DNA from: Alphaproteobacteria bacterium
GTDB lineage: Bacteria > Pseudomonadota > Alphaproteobacteria > Acetobacterales > Acetobacteraceae
Length of the DNA stretch: 55,198 nt
Assembly: GCA_016869715.1 (NCBI GenBank)
Contig: VGDM01000018.1
Coordinates: forward strand, 1-55,198
Direction: 5' to 3'
This document shows positions 44,941-53,022 of the stretch, piece after piece. The notes below the pieces were generated by a model. The model did no database searches, was not told where the DNA came from, and was given only the letters and a program-made list of their open reading frames with translations. A program made the translations under genes and the position numbers. Within the stretch, counting starts at the first letter, position 1; the number at the start of each line of letters is the position of its first letter.

Positions 44941-45924
44941 ATGAAAGACACCACAGTACAGCGGCGCGCGGCGCTTTTGGGGGCTTTGGGTTTGGTGGGC
45001 GCGGGGGGCGCTGCCGCGCAACCAGCCACGCGTTGGCCGGATCGGCCCATTCGCTTCATCGTCGCCTTCCCCGCCGGCAGCGGCACCGATGTCACGACGC
45101 GCAACTTCACCGATGCGCTGAGTGCGGAACTTGGCCAACCCGTGGTGGTGGATAATCGCGGCGGTGCGAATGGCTTCATCGCCTCAGAAGCGGTCGCGCG
45201 GGCGCGGCCTGATGGCTATACGTTTCTCTCCACGGCCAATACCACGCATGGGTCAAACCCGCCGTTGTTTCATCGCCTGCCCTATGATCCGGTGGCGGAA
45301 TTTGCCCCGGTTGCCTTGATTGGTGTCGGGGTGCTGCTGGTCGTGGTGAATAATGATCTGCCGGTCCGTAGCATGCGCGAACTTGCCGATCATGCGCGCG
45401 CCAATGCGGGCAAGCTCAATTTTGCTTCCGGCAGTGTCTCATCACGCGTGGCGGGCGAAATGTTCAAAGCCATGGCTGGGGTGGATATGGTGAATGTCAC
45501 CTACCGCTCAAACCCGCTTGGCATCACGGATGTGATCAGCGGCGTGGCGCAAGTGATGTTTGTGGATGCCACAACTTCCATGCCGCATGCGCGCGAAGGC
45601 CGTGTCCGCGCGATTGGTGTGACAAGCCGCCAGCGCGTTCCCGTGATGCCTTATCTGCCTACTGTCGAGGAACAAGGCTTCCCCGGTTATGAAATGCTGT
45701 CCTGGAATGCGATGTATGCACCGGCCGGCACGCCGCCTGAGATCATCGCCCGCATCAATGGCCTCGTGAATGAGATCATGGCGCGCCCCGCCGTGCGTGA
45801 CCGCCTGACCGCCAGCGGCATGGTGCTGCGCCCGGGATCGCCCGATGATCTGGCGCGCTTCCAGGCTGCCGAGATCGAGAAATGGAAGCGCCTGGTGCGC
45901 GAAGCCAGGATTGAATTGCAATGA
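44941..45924 (+). CDS. Bug/TctC-type solute receptor, intact
   Basis: This 327-residue periplasmic receptor has the signal MKDTTVQRRAALLGALGLVGAGGAAAQ, with RR before the hydrophobic core (Tat-like). It continues RWPDRPIRFIVAFPAGSGTDVTTRNFTDALS, NRGGANGFIASEAVARARPDGYTFLSTANTTHGSNPP and YDPVAEFAPVALIGVG. The end is YLPTVEEQGFPGYEMLSWNAMYAPAGTPPEIIARINGL. ATG 44941 has GGGA 7 nt upstream; the longer frame from 44878 lacks this. The stop overlaps the CoA-transferase start (ATGA), so receptor and enzyme are translationally coupled, which links the ligand to the CoA-activated acid. Confidence 0.94.
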   Translation: MKDTTVQRRAALLGALGLVGAGGAAAQPATRWPDRPIRFIVAFPAGSGTDVTTRNFTDALSAELGQPVVVDNRGGANGFIASEAVARARPDGYTFLSTANTTHGSNPPLFHRLPYDPVAEFAPVALIGVGVLLVVVNNDLPVRSMRELADHARANAGKLNFASGSVSSRVAGEMFKAMAGVDMVNVTYRSNPLGITDVISGVAQVMFVDATTSMPHAREGRVRAIGVTSRQRVPVMPYLPTVEEQGFPGYEMLSWNAMYAPAGTPPEIIARINGLVNEIMARPAVRDRLTASGMVLRPGSPDDLARFQAAEIEKWKRLVREARIELQ

Positions 45925-47048
45925 CGGGCGTCTTGTCTGGCGTGCGCGTGGTGGAGCTTGGCCAGGTGCTGGCCGGGCCCTTCGCGGGCGCGATTTTCGC
46001 TGACCTCGGCGCTGATGTCATCAAGGTAGAAAAATCCGATGGCGGCGATGATGCACGCCGGATGGGCCCGGATTTCCGCCATGGCGATGCGCTGAATTTC
46101 CATGAATTCAATCGCGGCAAGAAATCCGTGACACTTGATCTGAAATCCCCCGCGGGGGTGGAGGCTTTGCATGGCTTGCTGACGCATGCCGATATCATGC
46201 TGCATAATCTCCGCCCCGGTGCGGCGGAGGCTTTGGGGATTGGCGCGCAAGCCGTAACCGCGCGCCATCCGCATTTGATCTATTGCGAAATGTCGGCCTT
46301 CGGCCATATCGGGCCGGAAAAGCTGCGCCCTGGCTATGAGCCCTTGTTGCAGGCTTTCGGTGGCCTTTCTTCCATCACCGGCGAGCCGGATGGGCCGCCG
46401 GTGCGCATGGGGGCTTCCGTTGTTGACCAGGGGACAGGGCTTTGGACCGTACTTGGCGCGCTCGCCATGCTGGAACGGCGCCACCGCACGGGGCAGGGTG
46501 GTGTGGTGAATACATCGCTATTCGAAACAGCGCTGTTATGGGCGGGGCAGAAAATCAGCGCTTATGTGAATATGGGCAAGCTGCCGGAACGCCATGCCTC
46601 TGGCCATCCCAATCTGACACCTTATGAGGCGTTTGATGCCGCCGATGGGCCGGTATTGGTCTGCTGCGGCAATGACCGGTTGTTTGCGAAATTCGCTGCT
46701 GAATTGGGCCATGCCGAATGGGCGAGCGATGAACGCTTTGCGACCAATCGCGCGCGCCTGAAGCATAAGCCGCTGCTGCTGCCGATGATCGCGGCGCTGA
46801 TGCGCATCGCGCCACGCGCCGAATGGTTGGAAAGGCTTGCGCGGATTGGTGTGCCCTGCGCGCCGGTGAACAGCATTCCCGAAGTGCTGGCGGAACCGCA
46901 AACCCAGGCGCTTGGCATGGTCCAGCCGGTCCCAAATGAGGATTTTACCTTGGTTGCCATGCCGCTTTCTTTCAATGGCGAAAGGCCGCGCATGGCAGGG
47001 CCGGCGCCGCGACTTGGCGCGCATAATACCGAGATTTTAAGGGGCTGA
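45921..47048 (+). CDS. Family III CoA transferase (CaiB/BaiF), copy 2
   Basis: This 375-residue enzyme is coupled to the upstream receptor gene. It has VVELGQVLAGPFAGAIFADLGADVIKVEKSDGGDDARRMGPDF, FNRGKKSVTLDLK, LHNLRPGAAEALGIG and LRPGYEPLLQAFGGLSSITGEPDGPP. At the position of the usual catalytic Asp (GYD.L.QA) this protein has Glu140 (GYEPLLQA). A later GVPCAPVNSIPEVLAEPQTQALGMV is standard. The Asp-to-Glu change may mark a subfamily or altered activity. Its C-terminus overlaps a small convergent gene. Functional pairing with the nearby HMG-CoA-lyase-like gene is plausible. Confidence 0.92.
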   Translation: MTGVLSGVRVVELGQVLAGPFAGAIFADLGADVIKVEKSDGGDDARRMGPDFRHGDALNFHEFNRGKKSVTLDLKSPAGVEALHGLLTHADIMLHNLRPGAAEALGIGAQAVTARHPHLIYCEMSAFGHIGPEKLRPGYEPLLQAFGGLSSITGEPDGPPVRMGASVVDQGTGLWTVLGALAMLERRHRTGQGGVVNTSLFETALLWAGQKISAYVNMGKLPERHASGHPNLTPYEAFDAADGPVLVCCGNDRLFAKFAAELGHAEWASDERFATNRARLKHKPLLLPMIAALMRIAPRAEWLERLARIGVPCAPVNSIPEVLAEPQTQALGMVQPVPNEDFTLVAMPLSFNGERPRMAGPAPRLGAHNTEILRG

Positions 47049-47288
47049 CCAGCCAACTAGCCTAGCACGACCTTTGGCAGTCACGCGCACCTGCATGTCA
47101 GCCGCACCAGCGCGCGCGGGTTTCAGGCGGATCAGGCCCTCGTCCAAGGCATCTTCCCAGGCGGAAAGCCGCGGGCAATTGCTGCGCCAGGCATCCATGG
47201 TGTCGGCGTAGCTGCGCGGGCGTTCTTCCAACCAGCGCAAGAATTGCACCATGAGCGTGGTTGGGATGGCGGGCGCATCGGTGATCAT
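47037..47288 (-). CDS. Small conserved-looking protein, unknown function
   Basis: I do not recognise this 83-residue protein (MITDAPAIPTTLMVQFLRWLEERPRSYADTMDAWRSNCPRLSAWEDALDEGLIRLK, then VRVTAKGRARL). The helical first half and the final TAKGRARL, as in winged-helix proteins ending with a beta-wing, suggest a small DNA-binding fold. It has no signal peptide or membrane segment. ATG 47288 is preferred over the longer frame to 47345. The 3' end overlaps the convergent CoA transferase by 12 nt. It follows the oxidoreductase gene, with 31 bp between. Confidence 0.6.
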   Translation of the reverse strand: MITDAPAIPTTLMVQFLRWLEERPRSYADTMDAWRSNCPRLSAWEDALDEGLIRLKPARAGAADMQVRVTAKGRARLVGWSAP

Positions 47289-47319
47289 GGCGCAAGCGTA
47301 AGCCCGATGGTGGGGGCGC

Positions 47320-48294
47320 TCAAGATGCCAGGATCGCCTCCACAATTTCCTGCGCTTCTAGGGCTTCGCGCAGAGTGGCCAGCCGATGCGCCTCACCGCG
47401 CGTCATGGCGGCGACTTGCGCCAATTGGCCCTTCAACACCAGCGGGCGCATTTTCTCATTGGGTAGCGCGTCCGGCGCCTGCACCCAAGTGCCATCAGCG
47501 CCAAGCCTTTCGGCGAAGGACCAATCACGCAGCCGGATGGCGCCATTCAGTGTCCAGGTATTGTGATCATCCTTGGTGGTGGTGCCGACCGAGCCTTGCA
47601 GCGTGACGGGCACGCCACCCGCCATCAGCCGCGCGGTGATGGCGGATTCCGCGCCATCACCAGGCGGATAGGTCACCTGGGCTTCCAAAAGCTGGATTGG
47701 TCCCAATTGCCAACGCGTGAGGAACAGAAAGTGGGAGACTACTTCGCGCGTGAAGCCGCCCTCGGCGCGTTTCGCAAGCCAGCTTGCCGCCGCCTGCTGC
47801 CAGCCGCGCGGCCAGGTGGGGAAGGCGACTTCAATAGCCAAATTCTCGGGGATGAGTGCTGCGCGCCAGGTGGAAAGCTGCGCCACCGCTGGCGATGACG
47901 CCATGGGGAAATTTACTGCCGCCCGCGCACCGGCCGCTTCCGCCCGCGCGACAAAAGCGCGCGCCTCGGTCAGCGATGTCGCCAGTGGCTTTTCGATGAA
48001 AATACTCCGACCTGCTGTAATGGCGGCCTCGGCCAGTGGAATATGCGCAGCCGGCGGTGCGGCGATGTAGAGGCAATCGCAGGCGGCGATCACCGCATCA
48101 GGTGTGGCCGCCATGCGTGGTGCGCCGGTGATGCCCGCAAGGCGCGTCGCCGCCGCAGGTGCTGGGTCCCAGACCGCGACAGGGGTGACGCTTTCGGCAG
48201 CATGATCCAGGGCCGCACGCAGCAGGCGCTCACCCATAATGCCAAGGCCGATGATACCAAGCGTGACGGGGGAGGTCATTTTGATGTTGTCCAT
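47320..48294 (-). CDS. Gfo/Idh/MocA-family oxidoreductase
   Basis: This NAD(P)-dependent oxidoreductase has the Rossmann start VTLGIIGLGIMGERLLRAAL, VAVWDPAPAAATRLAGITGAPRMAATPDAVIAACDCLYIAAPPAAHIPLAEAAITAGRSIFIEKPLATSLTEA (with the EKP motif), and a C-terminal alpha/beta dimer domain. Members oxidise or reduce sugars and inositols. The frame is open to 48522, but the leader is not protein-like; ATG 48294 (MDNIKMTSPV) or 48279 are likely starts. It is divergent from the 48367 gene with a 72-bp gap. Confidence 0.9.
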   Translation of the reverse strand: MDNIKMTSPVTLGIIGLGIMGERLLRAALDHAAESVTPVAVWDPAPAAATRLAGITGAPRMAATPDAVIAACDCLYIAAPPAAHIPLAEAAITAGRSIFIEKPLATSLTEARAFVARAEAAGARAAVNFPMASSPAVAQLSTWRAALIPENLAIEVAFPTWPRGWQQAAASWLAKRAEGGFTREVVSHFLFLTRWQLGPIQLLEAQVTYPPGDGAESAITARLMAGGVPVTLQGSVGTTTKDDHNTWTLNGAIRLRDWSFAERLGADGTWVQAPDALPNEKMRPLVLKGQLAQVAAMTRGEAHRLATLREALEAQEIVEAILAS

Positions 48295-48366
48295 GAAGGG
48301 GCTTGTTCCGCAGCCTGACTGCCACCACCATGGCAGGATCGCAAGCCAAAGGCCGGAAGGGCGCGC

Positions 48367-49113
48367 ATGGTCCAGACAGTTCCCGACGCGGGCTACCGTT
48401 TCATTCCTGGTGTCTATCAATATAGCGCCGGTGTCGCTGCCGAACCGGGCTTTCGGCTGGAACGTGTGCGCTTTGCTGAACCCCTGCCGCTCATGGCGGG
48501 TTTCACGCGGATTGCGGCCCATCTGGAAGCGCTCGGCCGGCCAAAGCTTGCTTTTGCAGCCTGCGAATTACGCTCCCCCGTGCCTTTCACCGAAGAAGGT
48601 TTTGCAGCGTTTAATCGCATCTATGGCGGCGTCTTGCAGGAATGGGGCTTGTTTCGTGATGGGGTGAACCCCGTGGCGCGCAGCAATGTCTGCCCGGAAA
48701 TCACCCCACCGGCTGAGCCTTGTTTTCATGCCTTTGTCTATACCGTGCCGGATGCCGGTGCCGCGCCCTCGTTCTCAGTCGCTGGCAGTGGGGAAGCTGC
48801 CGAAGGCCGGGGCGATTACCGCAGTAATACGGTGGCGCTTGGCGATATCTCACCCGCCGGCATGATTGCCAAGGCGCGCTGGGTGCTTGGCGAAATGGAA
48901 CGCCGCATGGGCCTGCTGGGCGCTGATTGGCGCGCAACCACAGGCGTGCAGGCCTATACTGTGCATGATATGGGACCGTTTTTCGCTGCGGAAATCGTCC
49001 GTCGCGGTGCCGCACGCCATGGCCTGACCTGGCAATATTGCCGCCCGCCCGTGGTTGATCTGGAATTCGAGATGGATTGCCGCGGCATCGCGCGGGAGCT
49101 TCTGATCGGCTGA
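48367..49113 (+). CDS. Protein of unknown function, RidA/CnbZ-like
   Basis: This 248-residue cytosolic protein starts VQTVPDAGYRFIPGVYQYSAGVAAEPGFRLERVRFAEPLPLMAGF. It continues ACELRSPVPFTEEGFAAFNRIYGGVLQEWGLF, NPVARSNVCPEITPPAEPCFHAFVYTVP and VQAYTVHDMGPFFAAEIVRRGAA. The ARSNVCPE and AFVYTVP segments recall the group annotated as 2-amino-5-chloromuconate deaminase (CnbZ), whose fold is RidA-like. That comparison is from memory and is tentative. Being between an oxidoreductase and an isochorismatase-family hydrolase fits a role in breakdown of a nitrogen-containing compound. Confidence 0.5.
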   Translation: MVQTVPDAGYRFIPGVYQYSAGVAAEPGFRLERVRFAEPLPLMAGFTRIAAHLEALGRPKLAFAACELRSPVPFTEEGFAAFNRIYGGVLQEWGLFRDGVNPVARSNVCPEITPPAEPCFHAFVYTVPDAGAAPSFSVAGSGEAAEGRGDYRSNTVALGDISPAGMIAKARWVLGEMERRMGLLGADWRATTGVQAYTVHDMGPFFAAEIVRRGAARHGLTWQYCRPPVVDLEFEMDCRGIARELLIG

Positions 49114-49128
49114 GCCTATCTCAGCCCT

Positions 49129-49764
49129 TCAATCCCGATCATTTGCCAGGCGCCATTTTTCAATGGCGGCGATGGCGGTTTGGGAATCGATAACATCAGC
49201 GTAGCGGCGTTCCACATCGCGCAAATTCTGCCGATGCGCAGCCTCATCATGATCGCCGACGCAATCCTCCGCCACCATGACACGAAAGCCGAGCGAGAAG
49301 GCATCAATCACACTCGCGCGGACGCAGCCAGAGGTAATGCAGCCCGTCACAATCACGGTATCCACGCCTTCACGTGTCAGGATGGCGGCGGCGGGGGTCG
49401 CGAAGAATAAGGAAGGTGCCGATTTCATCAGCAAGACATCGGGTTCGGCGGCGGCAATGCGCGGGTCGAGTTCGGTGGAAGGCGTGTCCTTCAGCAGGTC
49501 ATAAACCGGTTCGATCTTCCAATGCGGGGCGGCGCGCGGTGAGTCATAGCCATTGACGCAGGCAATCACGGGCAGGCCCGCACGCTTGGCGGCTTCCATC
49601 AGGGGTACGGTATTGGCGACCGCCTTATCCACCATTGGCGCACCGCCCAGAGGGAATTCCGGGTCTATGAAGCCGCGCTGGAAATCCACGACAACAACGG
49701 CAGGCTTCTTCCCGAAGCCGAGCCTGCGGCTATCATAACCGCGTTTTTCGTAGATGTCTGACAT
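49129..49764 (-). CDS. Isochorismatase-family cysteine hydrolase
   Basis: This 211-residue hydrolase has the Asp-Lys-Cys triad of the family: Asp27 (VVVDFQRGFIDPEFPLGG), Lys114 (LLMKSAPSLFFAT) and Cys147 (TVIVTGCITSGCVRASVIDAFSLGF). VAEDCVGDHDEAAHRQNLRDVERRYADVI completes the fold. The long N-terminal YEKRGYDSRRLGFGKKPA and the GG after the Asp motif resemble N-carbamoylsarcosine amidase or maleamate amidohydrolase types, which release ammonia from amides. It converges on the CnbZ-like gene with a 15-bp gap. Confidence 0.92.
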   Translation of the reverse strand: MSDIYEKRGYDSRRLGFGKKPAVVVVDFQRGFIDPEFPLGGAPMVDKAVANTVPLMEAAKRAGLPVIACVNGYDSPRAAPHWKIEPVYDLLKDTPSTELDPRIAAAEPDVLLMKSAPSLFFATPAAAILTREGVDTVIVTGCITSGCVRASVIDAFSLGFRVMVAEDCVGDHDEAAHRQNLRDVERRYADVIDSQTAIAAIEKWRLANDRD

Positions 49765-50046
49765 GCGGGTGTCCTTTGCTGTTGGGGTTCGGCTTCAGCG
49801 ATGGTAGGCTGAAGATCAAGTTGCCTTCATTCTCTCTGCTCGCTCAGAGAAGACCATCTCAGTTATCTTTACAACATATTGGTAGTGGCCGCTCCATAGG
49901 CGGCTCATGGTCGGAAGGGCGATCAAGCGACGTTGAGCGTTACGGCCAAAGGATCAGCCGGCCCCTGTTTATGCTTGCACCCTTTGGGGTTTTCCTTATC
50001 AGGGGCAACTCACGCATGTTTGCGGCCCGATTGGAGGGGGCACACA

Positions 50047-50712
50047 ATGGCCGGAACAGAAGGTTTGGATAGCTCAGCGTCCCTCGAATTCACCGAGGAT
50101 TGGTTCTCGCGCCATATGCCAACCTGGGACCGCATCCTGACCAGCCTGAAGCCAAGGAAGATTCTGGAGATTGGCTCCTTTGAGGGTCGCTCCGCCTGCT
50201 ATCTGATCGAAAAATGCGCGGATTTTGCTGATGGTGAGCTCTCGATCACCTGTGTAGATAGCTGGCAAGGCGGGCGTGAGCATCAGCAGGGCGGCATGGC
50301 CGAGGCAAAGATGACCGAGGTTGAGCGCCGATTTGATCACAATATGCGCTTTGCCCTCGGCAGGGCAGCAAGGCCCGTGACCTTTTGTAAGTTGAAGCAG
50401 AACTCGTGCGCTGCCCTGGCTGGATTGATAACGGCTGGACTCTCTGAAAGCTTCGATCTCGTTTACGTTGATGGATCGCATGAGGCGCCAGACGTATTGT
50501 CCGACGCGGTCATGGCTTTTGCCCTGCTGAGGGTTGGCGGAACATTGATTTTCGATGACTATGTCTGGTCCGATCAGCCCCCGGATAAGCGAGACCCTTC
50601 GCGTATGCCGAAGCCCGCGATAGACGCTTTTTTGAATGTCTATTATCGGAAACTGATACCTTACGAATGGGTGCCCCTTTGGCAAATCTATGTACGAAAA
50701 ATCGCCGCCTGA
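50047..50712 (+). CDS. Class I SAM-dependent methyltransferase (Methyltransf_24 type)
   Basis: This 221-residue protein has the methyltransferase motif ILEIGSFEGRSACYLIEKCADF, ITCVDSWQGG, and later FDLVYVDGSHEAPDVLSDAVMAFALLRVGGTLIFDDYVW. The VDGSH....V..D...A...L..GG...FDD pattern is that of Methyltransf_24-type enzymes often found with sugar or surface-polysaccharide genes. ATG 50047 has GGAGG about 9 nt upstream; the open frame from 49933 is not needed. The gene and the 280 bp before it look less GC-rich than the neighbours, which may reflect transfer. The substrate is unknown. Confidence 0.88.
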   Translation: MAGTEGLDSSASLEFTEDWFSRHMPTWDRILTSLKPRKILEIGSFEGRSACYLIEKCADFADGELSITCVDSWQGGREHQQGGMAEAKMTEVERRFDHNMRFALGRAARPVTFCKLKQNSCAALAGLITAGLSESFDLVYVDGSHEAPDVLSDAVMAFALLRVGGTLIFDDYVWSDQPPDKRDPSRMPKPAIDAFLNVYYRKLIPYEWVPLWQIYVRKIAA

Positions 50713-50751
50713 TCTACACCCTGAAACCTGCCCAGTTTTGGAAAGACCGCC

Positions 50752-52056
50752 ATGCCCAATCCCCTGCTTAAAGACCCCGGCCGAATCCGCGATCTTTCTG
50801 CTGACATGGCGAAAGGTGACGTCACGGCTGAAAGCCTTGTGCGCCGCTATCTGGACCGCATCGCTGCCGTTGATGGCCAGGTAAAAGCCTGGGTTCATGT
50901 GCTGGCCGATAGCGCGCTTGCCGAAGCGCGCACACTGGATGCGGAACGCAAGGCGGGTAAGCTTCGTGGGCCGCTGCATGGTATTCCTGTGGGCATCAAG
51001 GATGTGATTGATGTGCGCGGCCTGCCGACGCGCGCCAATAGCCCATCCCGCGCTGATATCGCACCCGCCAGCGCCGATGCCACGGTGGTCGCGCATCTGC
51101 GCGCGGCGGGCGCGATTGTTCTGGGCAAGCTGCACACCACGGAATATGCGTTTTTCCAAAGCCTGCCACCCACGCGCAACCCTTGGGATTTGGCGCGCAC
51201 GCCGGGTGGGTCTTCCGCCGGTTCCGGTGCGGCGATCGCGGCTGGCATGGTGCCTTCGGCCCTTGGCACGCAAACCGCAGGCAGCGTCAATCGGCCAGCT
51301 GCCTATACGGGCGTTTGTGCCTTCAAACCCTCAACACTCGCGATTGGCGGGGTTGGGGTGGTGCCGCTCGCGCCCTCCTTCGACACGGTCGGCGCTTTTG
51401 GCGCCAGCGCGCAGGATGCGGCCTATCTGGCGGCAGGCTGTGCAGCGGATCATTTGCGACTGGCCAGCCGCCCTGCGGTCACGCCGCGCATTGTGCTGCT
51501 GCACGACCCGTTGATCGAAAAGCTGCAACACCCTTCGACAGCGGCGTGCATTACCGCCCTTGCGGTACAGCTTGGCGCTGCCGGCCTTACGCTGCATCGC
51601 TCCAGCGCTGATGCTGGGTTTGAGGAAATGATCGCGCGCCATCGCCGTGTGATGTTGGCGGAGCTTGGCCGCACCCATGCAAGGCTGACGCGCGATAGAA
51701 TCGCGACCGCCATTGCCGACGGCATCGCCGAGGGCCTGGCCATTCCGGATCAGGAATACCACGCGGCGTTGCGTGACCTCGCGGGTTTTCGCGCGCGTTT
51801 CTGGGCGGGCTTTGGGCCTGATGATTTCATCCTGACCCCCGCCGCGCCGGATGTGGCGCCGGATGCCGGCAGCACGGGCGATCCTTCCTTTGTCATTCCA
51901 ACCACAGTGTTGGGCGGGCCGGTGGTGACGCTGCGTGCGGGCCTCGCCGCCGATAGCGGCATGCCGGTGGGGGCACTGCTGTTTGGCCGACCTGGGGCGG
52001 ATGCGGCCATGGCGTCCTTCCTATTCTCGGCCACCGCGACCGCGCTTGATCTTTAG
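50752..52056 (+). CDS. Amidase signature-family hydrolase
   Basis: This 434-residue amidase has the Ser-Ser-Lys catalytic set: Lys83 in HGIPVGIKDVIDVRGLPT, Ser155 in PGGSSAGSGAAIAAGMVP, and nucleophile Ser178 in GTQTAGSVNRPAAYTG. The usual TDTGGS(I/V)R is here TQTAGSVN, seen in some atypical amidases. Family members include GatA, urea amidolyases and amide hydrolases; lack of neighbouring gatC/gatB makes GatA unlikely. It lies 40 bp after the methyltransferase gene. The substrate is probably a small amide, in line with the isochorismatase-family gene nearby. Confidence 0.92.
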   Translation: MPNPLLKDPGRIRDLSADMAKGDVTAESLVRRYLDRIAAVDGQVKAWVHVLADSALAEARTLDAERKAGKLRGPLHGIPVGIKDVIDVRGLPTRANSPSRADIAPASADATVVAHLRAAGAIVLGKLHTTEYAFFQSLPPTRNPWDLARTPGGSSAGSGAAIAAGMVPSALGTQTAGSVNRPAAYTGVCAFKPSTLAIGGVGVVPLAPSFDTVGAFGASAQDAAYLAAGCAADHLRLASRPAVTPRIVLLHDPLIEKLQHPSTAACITALAVQLGAAGLTLHRSSADAGFEEMIARHRRVMLAELGRTHARLTRDRIATAIADGIAEGLAIPDQEYHAALRDLAGFRARFWAGFGPDDFILTPAAPDVAPDAGSTGDPSFVIPTTVLGGPVVTLRAGLAADSGMPVGALLFGRPGADAAMASFLFSATATALDL

Positions 52057-52134
52057 GCCCCAAAGCTTGCCGCGCCCGGCCATACGGCACATCTACAGGC
52101 CAGTGCGGCTTTCGGGTAGCTAGTCGCGTGGCTT

Positions 52135-52183
52135 AGCGACTGATCCGCGTAGGTGGCATCGCCGAAGCGGTGAATCAGTCGCT
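52135..52183. repeat. Long palindrome upstream of the DjlA-like gene
   Basis: AGCGACTGAT (52135-52144) pairs with ATCAGTCGCT (52174-52183), and CCGC (52145-52148) with GCGG (52167-52170), leaving TGA as a bulge and an 18-nt loop. The shape resembles dispersed REP-type palindromes. It lies 60 bp upstream of the next gene. Confidence 0.6.
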
Positions 52184-52195
52184 CAAACTAAGGCC

Positions 52196-52227
52196 AAAGC
52201 GAGATCGGTCAAAACGGATCGCGCTTT
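52196..52227 (+). promoter_or_regulatory. Leader hairpin before the DjlA-like gene
   Basis: AAAGCGAGATC (52196-52206) pairs at 10 of 11 positions with GATCGCGCTTT (52217-52227) over a 10-nt loop. AGGAGG follows about 8 nt later at about 52235-52241, so the structure is next to the ribosome-binding site of the 52245 gene. It may limit translation or be a second repeat unit. Confidence 0.45.
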
Positions 52228-52244
52228 AGCGCGCAGGAGGCGTT

Positions 52245-53018
52245 TTGGGTTTCTGGGGTAAAATGATCGGCAGCGTGGCAGGCTTCGCCATGGGTGGCCC
52301 CTTGGGCGCCATGGTGGGGGTGGCGCTTGGCCATGCCGCGGATGCCGGGGCGCTGGGCGGCAAGGGTGGCGCCATTTCGGCTGCCACACCTGATCTGATG
52401 GCATTTTTCGGCAGCAAGGAAAACCTGTTCTCCTTTTCTGTCGTTGTGCTCTCGGCCAAGCTTGCCAAGGTGGATGGGCCGATCAAGCGCGAAGAAATCG
52501 CCGCCTTTCGCAACCTGTTCCATGTGCCGGAAGAAGCCTTGGGTGAGGTCGGGCGCCTGTTCGATCAGGCACGCGACTCCGCCGATGGGTGGGAGCCTTT
52601 TGCCGAAAAGCTGGGCGAGGCCTTCGCCGACAATAAGGCGATGCTGGAAGATGTGCTGGTGGCTTTGGTGCAGATTGCGCGCGCTGATGGCCCGGTCACG
52701 AAATCCGAAGGCGATATGCTGCGCGGCATGCATGCGCGCTTTGGCCTGGATGCCGCCGCCTGGGAACGCGCCAAGGGCGGCACAAGCCGCGCCGCCGCGC
52801 CGGAAACCCAAGGTGAGGACCCCTATTCCATGCTCGGCCTGACACGGCAGGCGAGTGATGAGGAAGTACGCCTGGCTTGGCGGAAGCTGATGCGGGAAAA
52901 CCATCCGGATAGCCTGGCGTCCCGCGGCGTGCCGCAGGAATTCGTCAAGCGCGCGACGGAACAAGTGGCCAAGATCAATGCCGCCTGGGATAGGATCAAG
53001 CGCGAGCGGGGGCTCTAA
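52245..53018 (+). CDS. DjlA-like TerB/J-domain co-chaperone
   Basis: This 257-residue protein has a Gly-rich hydrophobic N-terminus (MIGSVAGFAMGGPLGAMVGVALGHAAD), a TerB-like helical domain (about 60-175: VVVLSAKLAKVDGPIKREEIAAFRNLF, VALVQIARADGPVTKSEGDMLRGMHARFGL) and a C-terminal J domain (about 190-257) with HPD at 220-222. It should stimulate DnaK at the membrane, as DjlA does. The start is TTG with AGGAGG about 4-5 nt upstream; no ATG is closer in frame. Two palindromes occupy its leader. Confidence 0.92.
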   Translation: MGFWGKMIGSVAGFAMGGPLGAMVGVALGHAADAGALGGKGGAISAATPDLMAFFGSKENLFSFSVVVLSAKLAKVDGPIKREEIAAFRNLFHVPEEALGEVGRLFDQARDSADGWEPFAEKLGEAFADNKAMLEDVLVALVQIARADGPVTKSEGDMLRGMHARFGLDAAAWERAKGGTSRAAAPETQGEDPYSMLGLTRQASDEEVRLAWRKLMRENHPDSLASRGVPQEFVKRATEQVAKINAAWDRIKRERGL

Positions 53019-53022
53019 CGCC

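Noticed and set aside
49776..50072. 98-residue frame upstream of the methyltransferase
   Set aside because: No motif or ribosome-binding site, and it overlaps the well-supported methyltransferase start at 50047.
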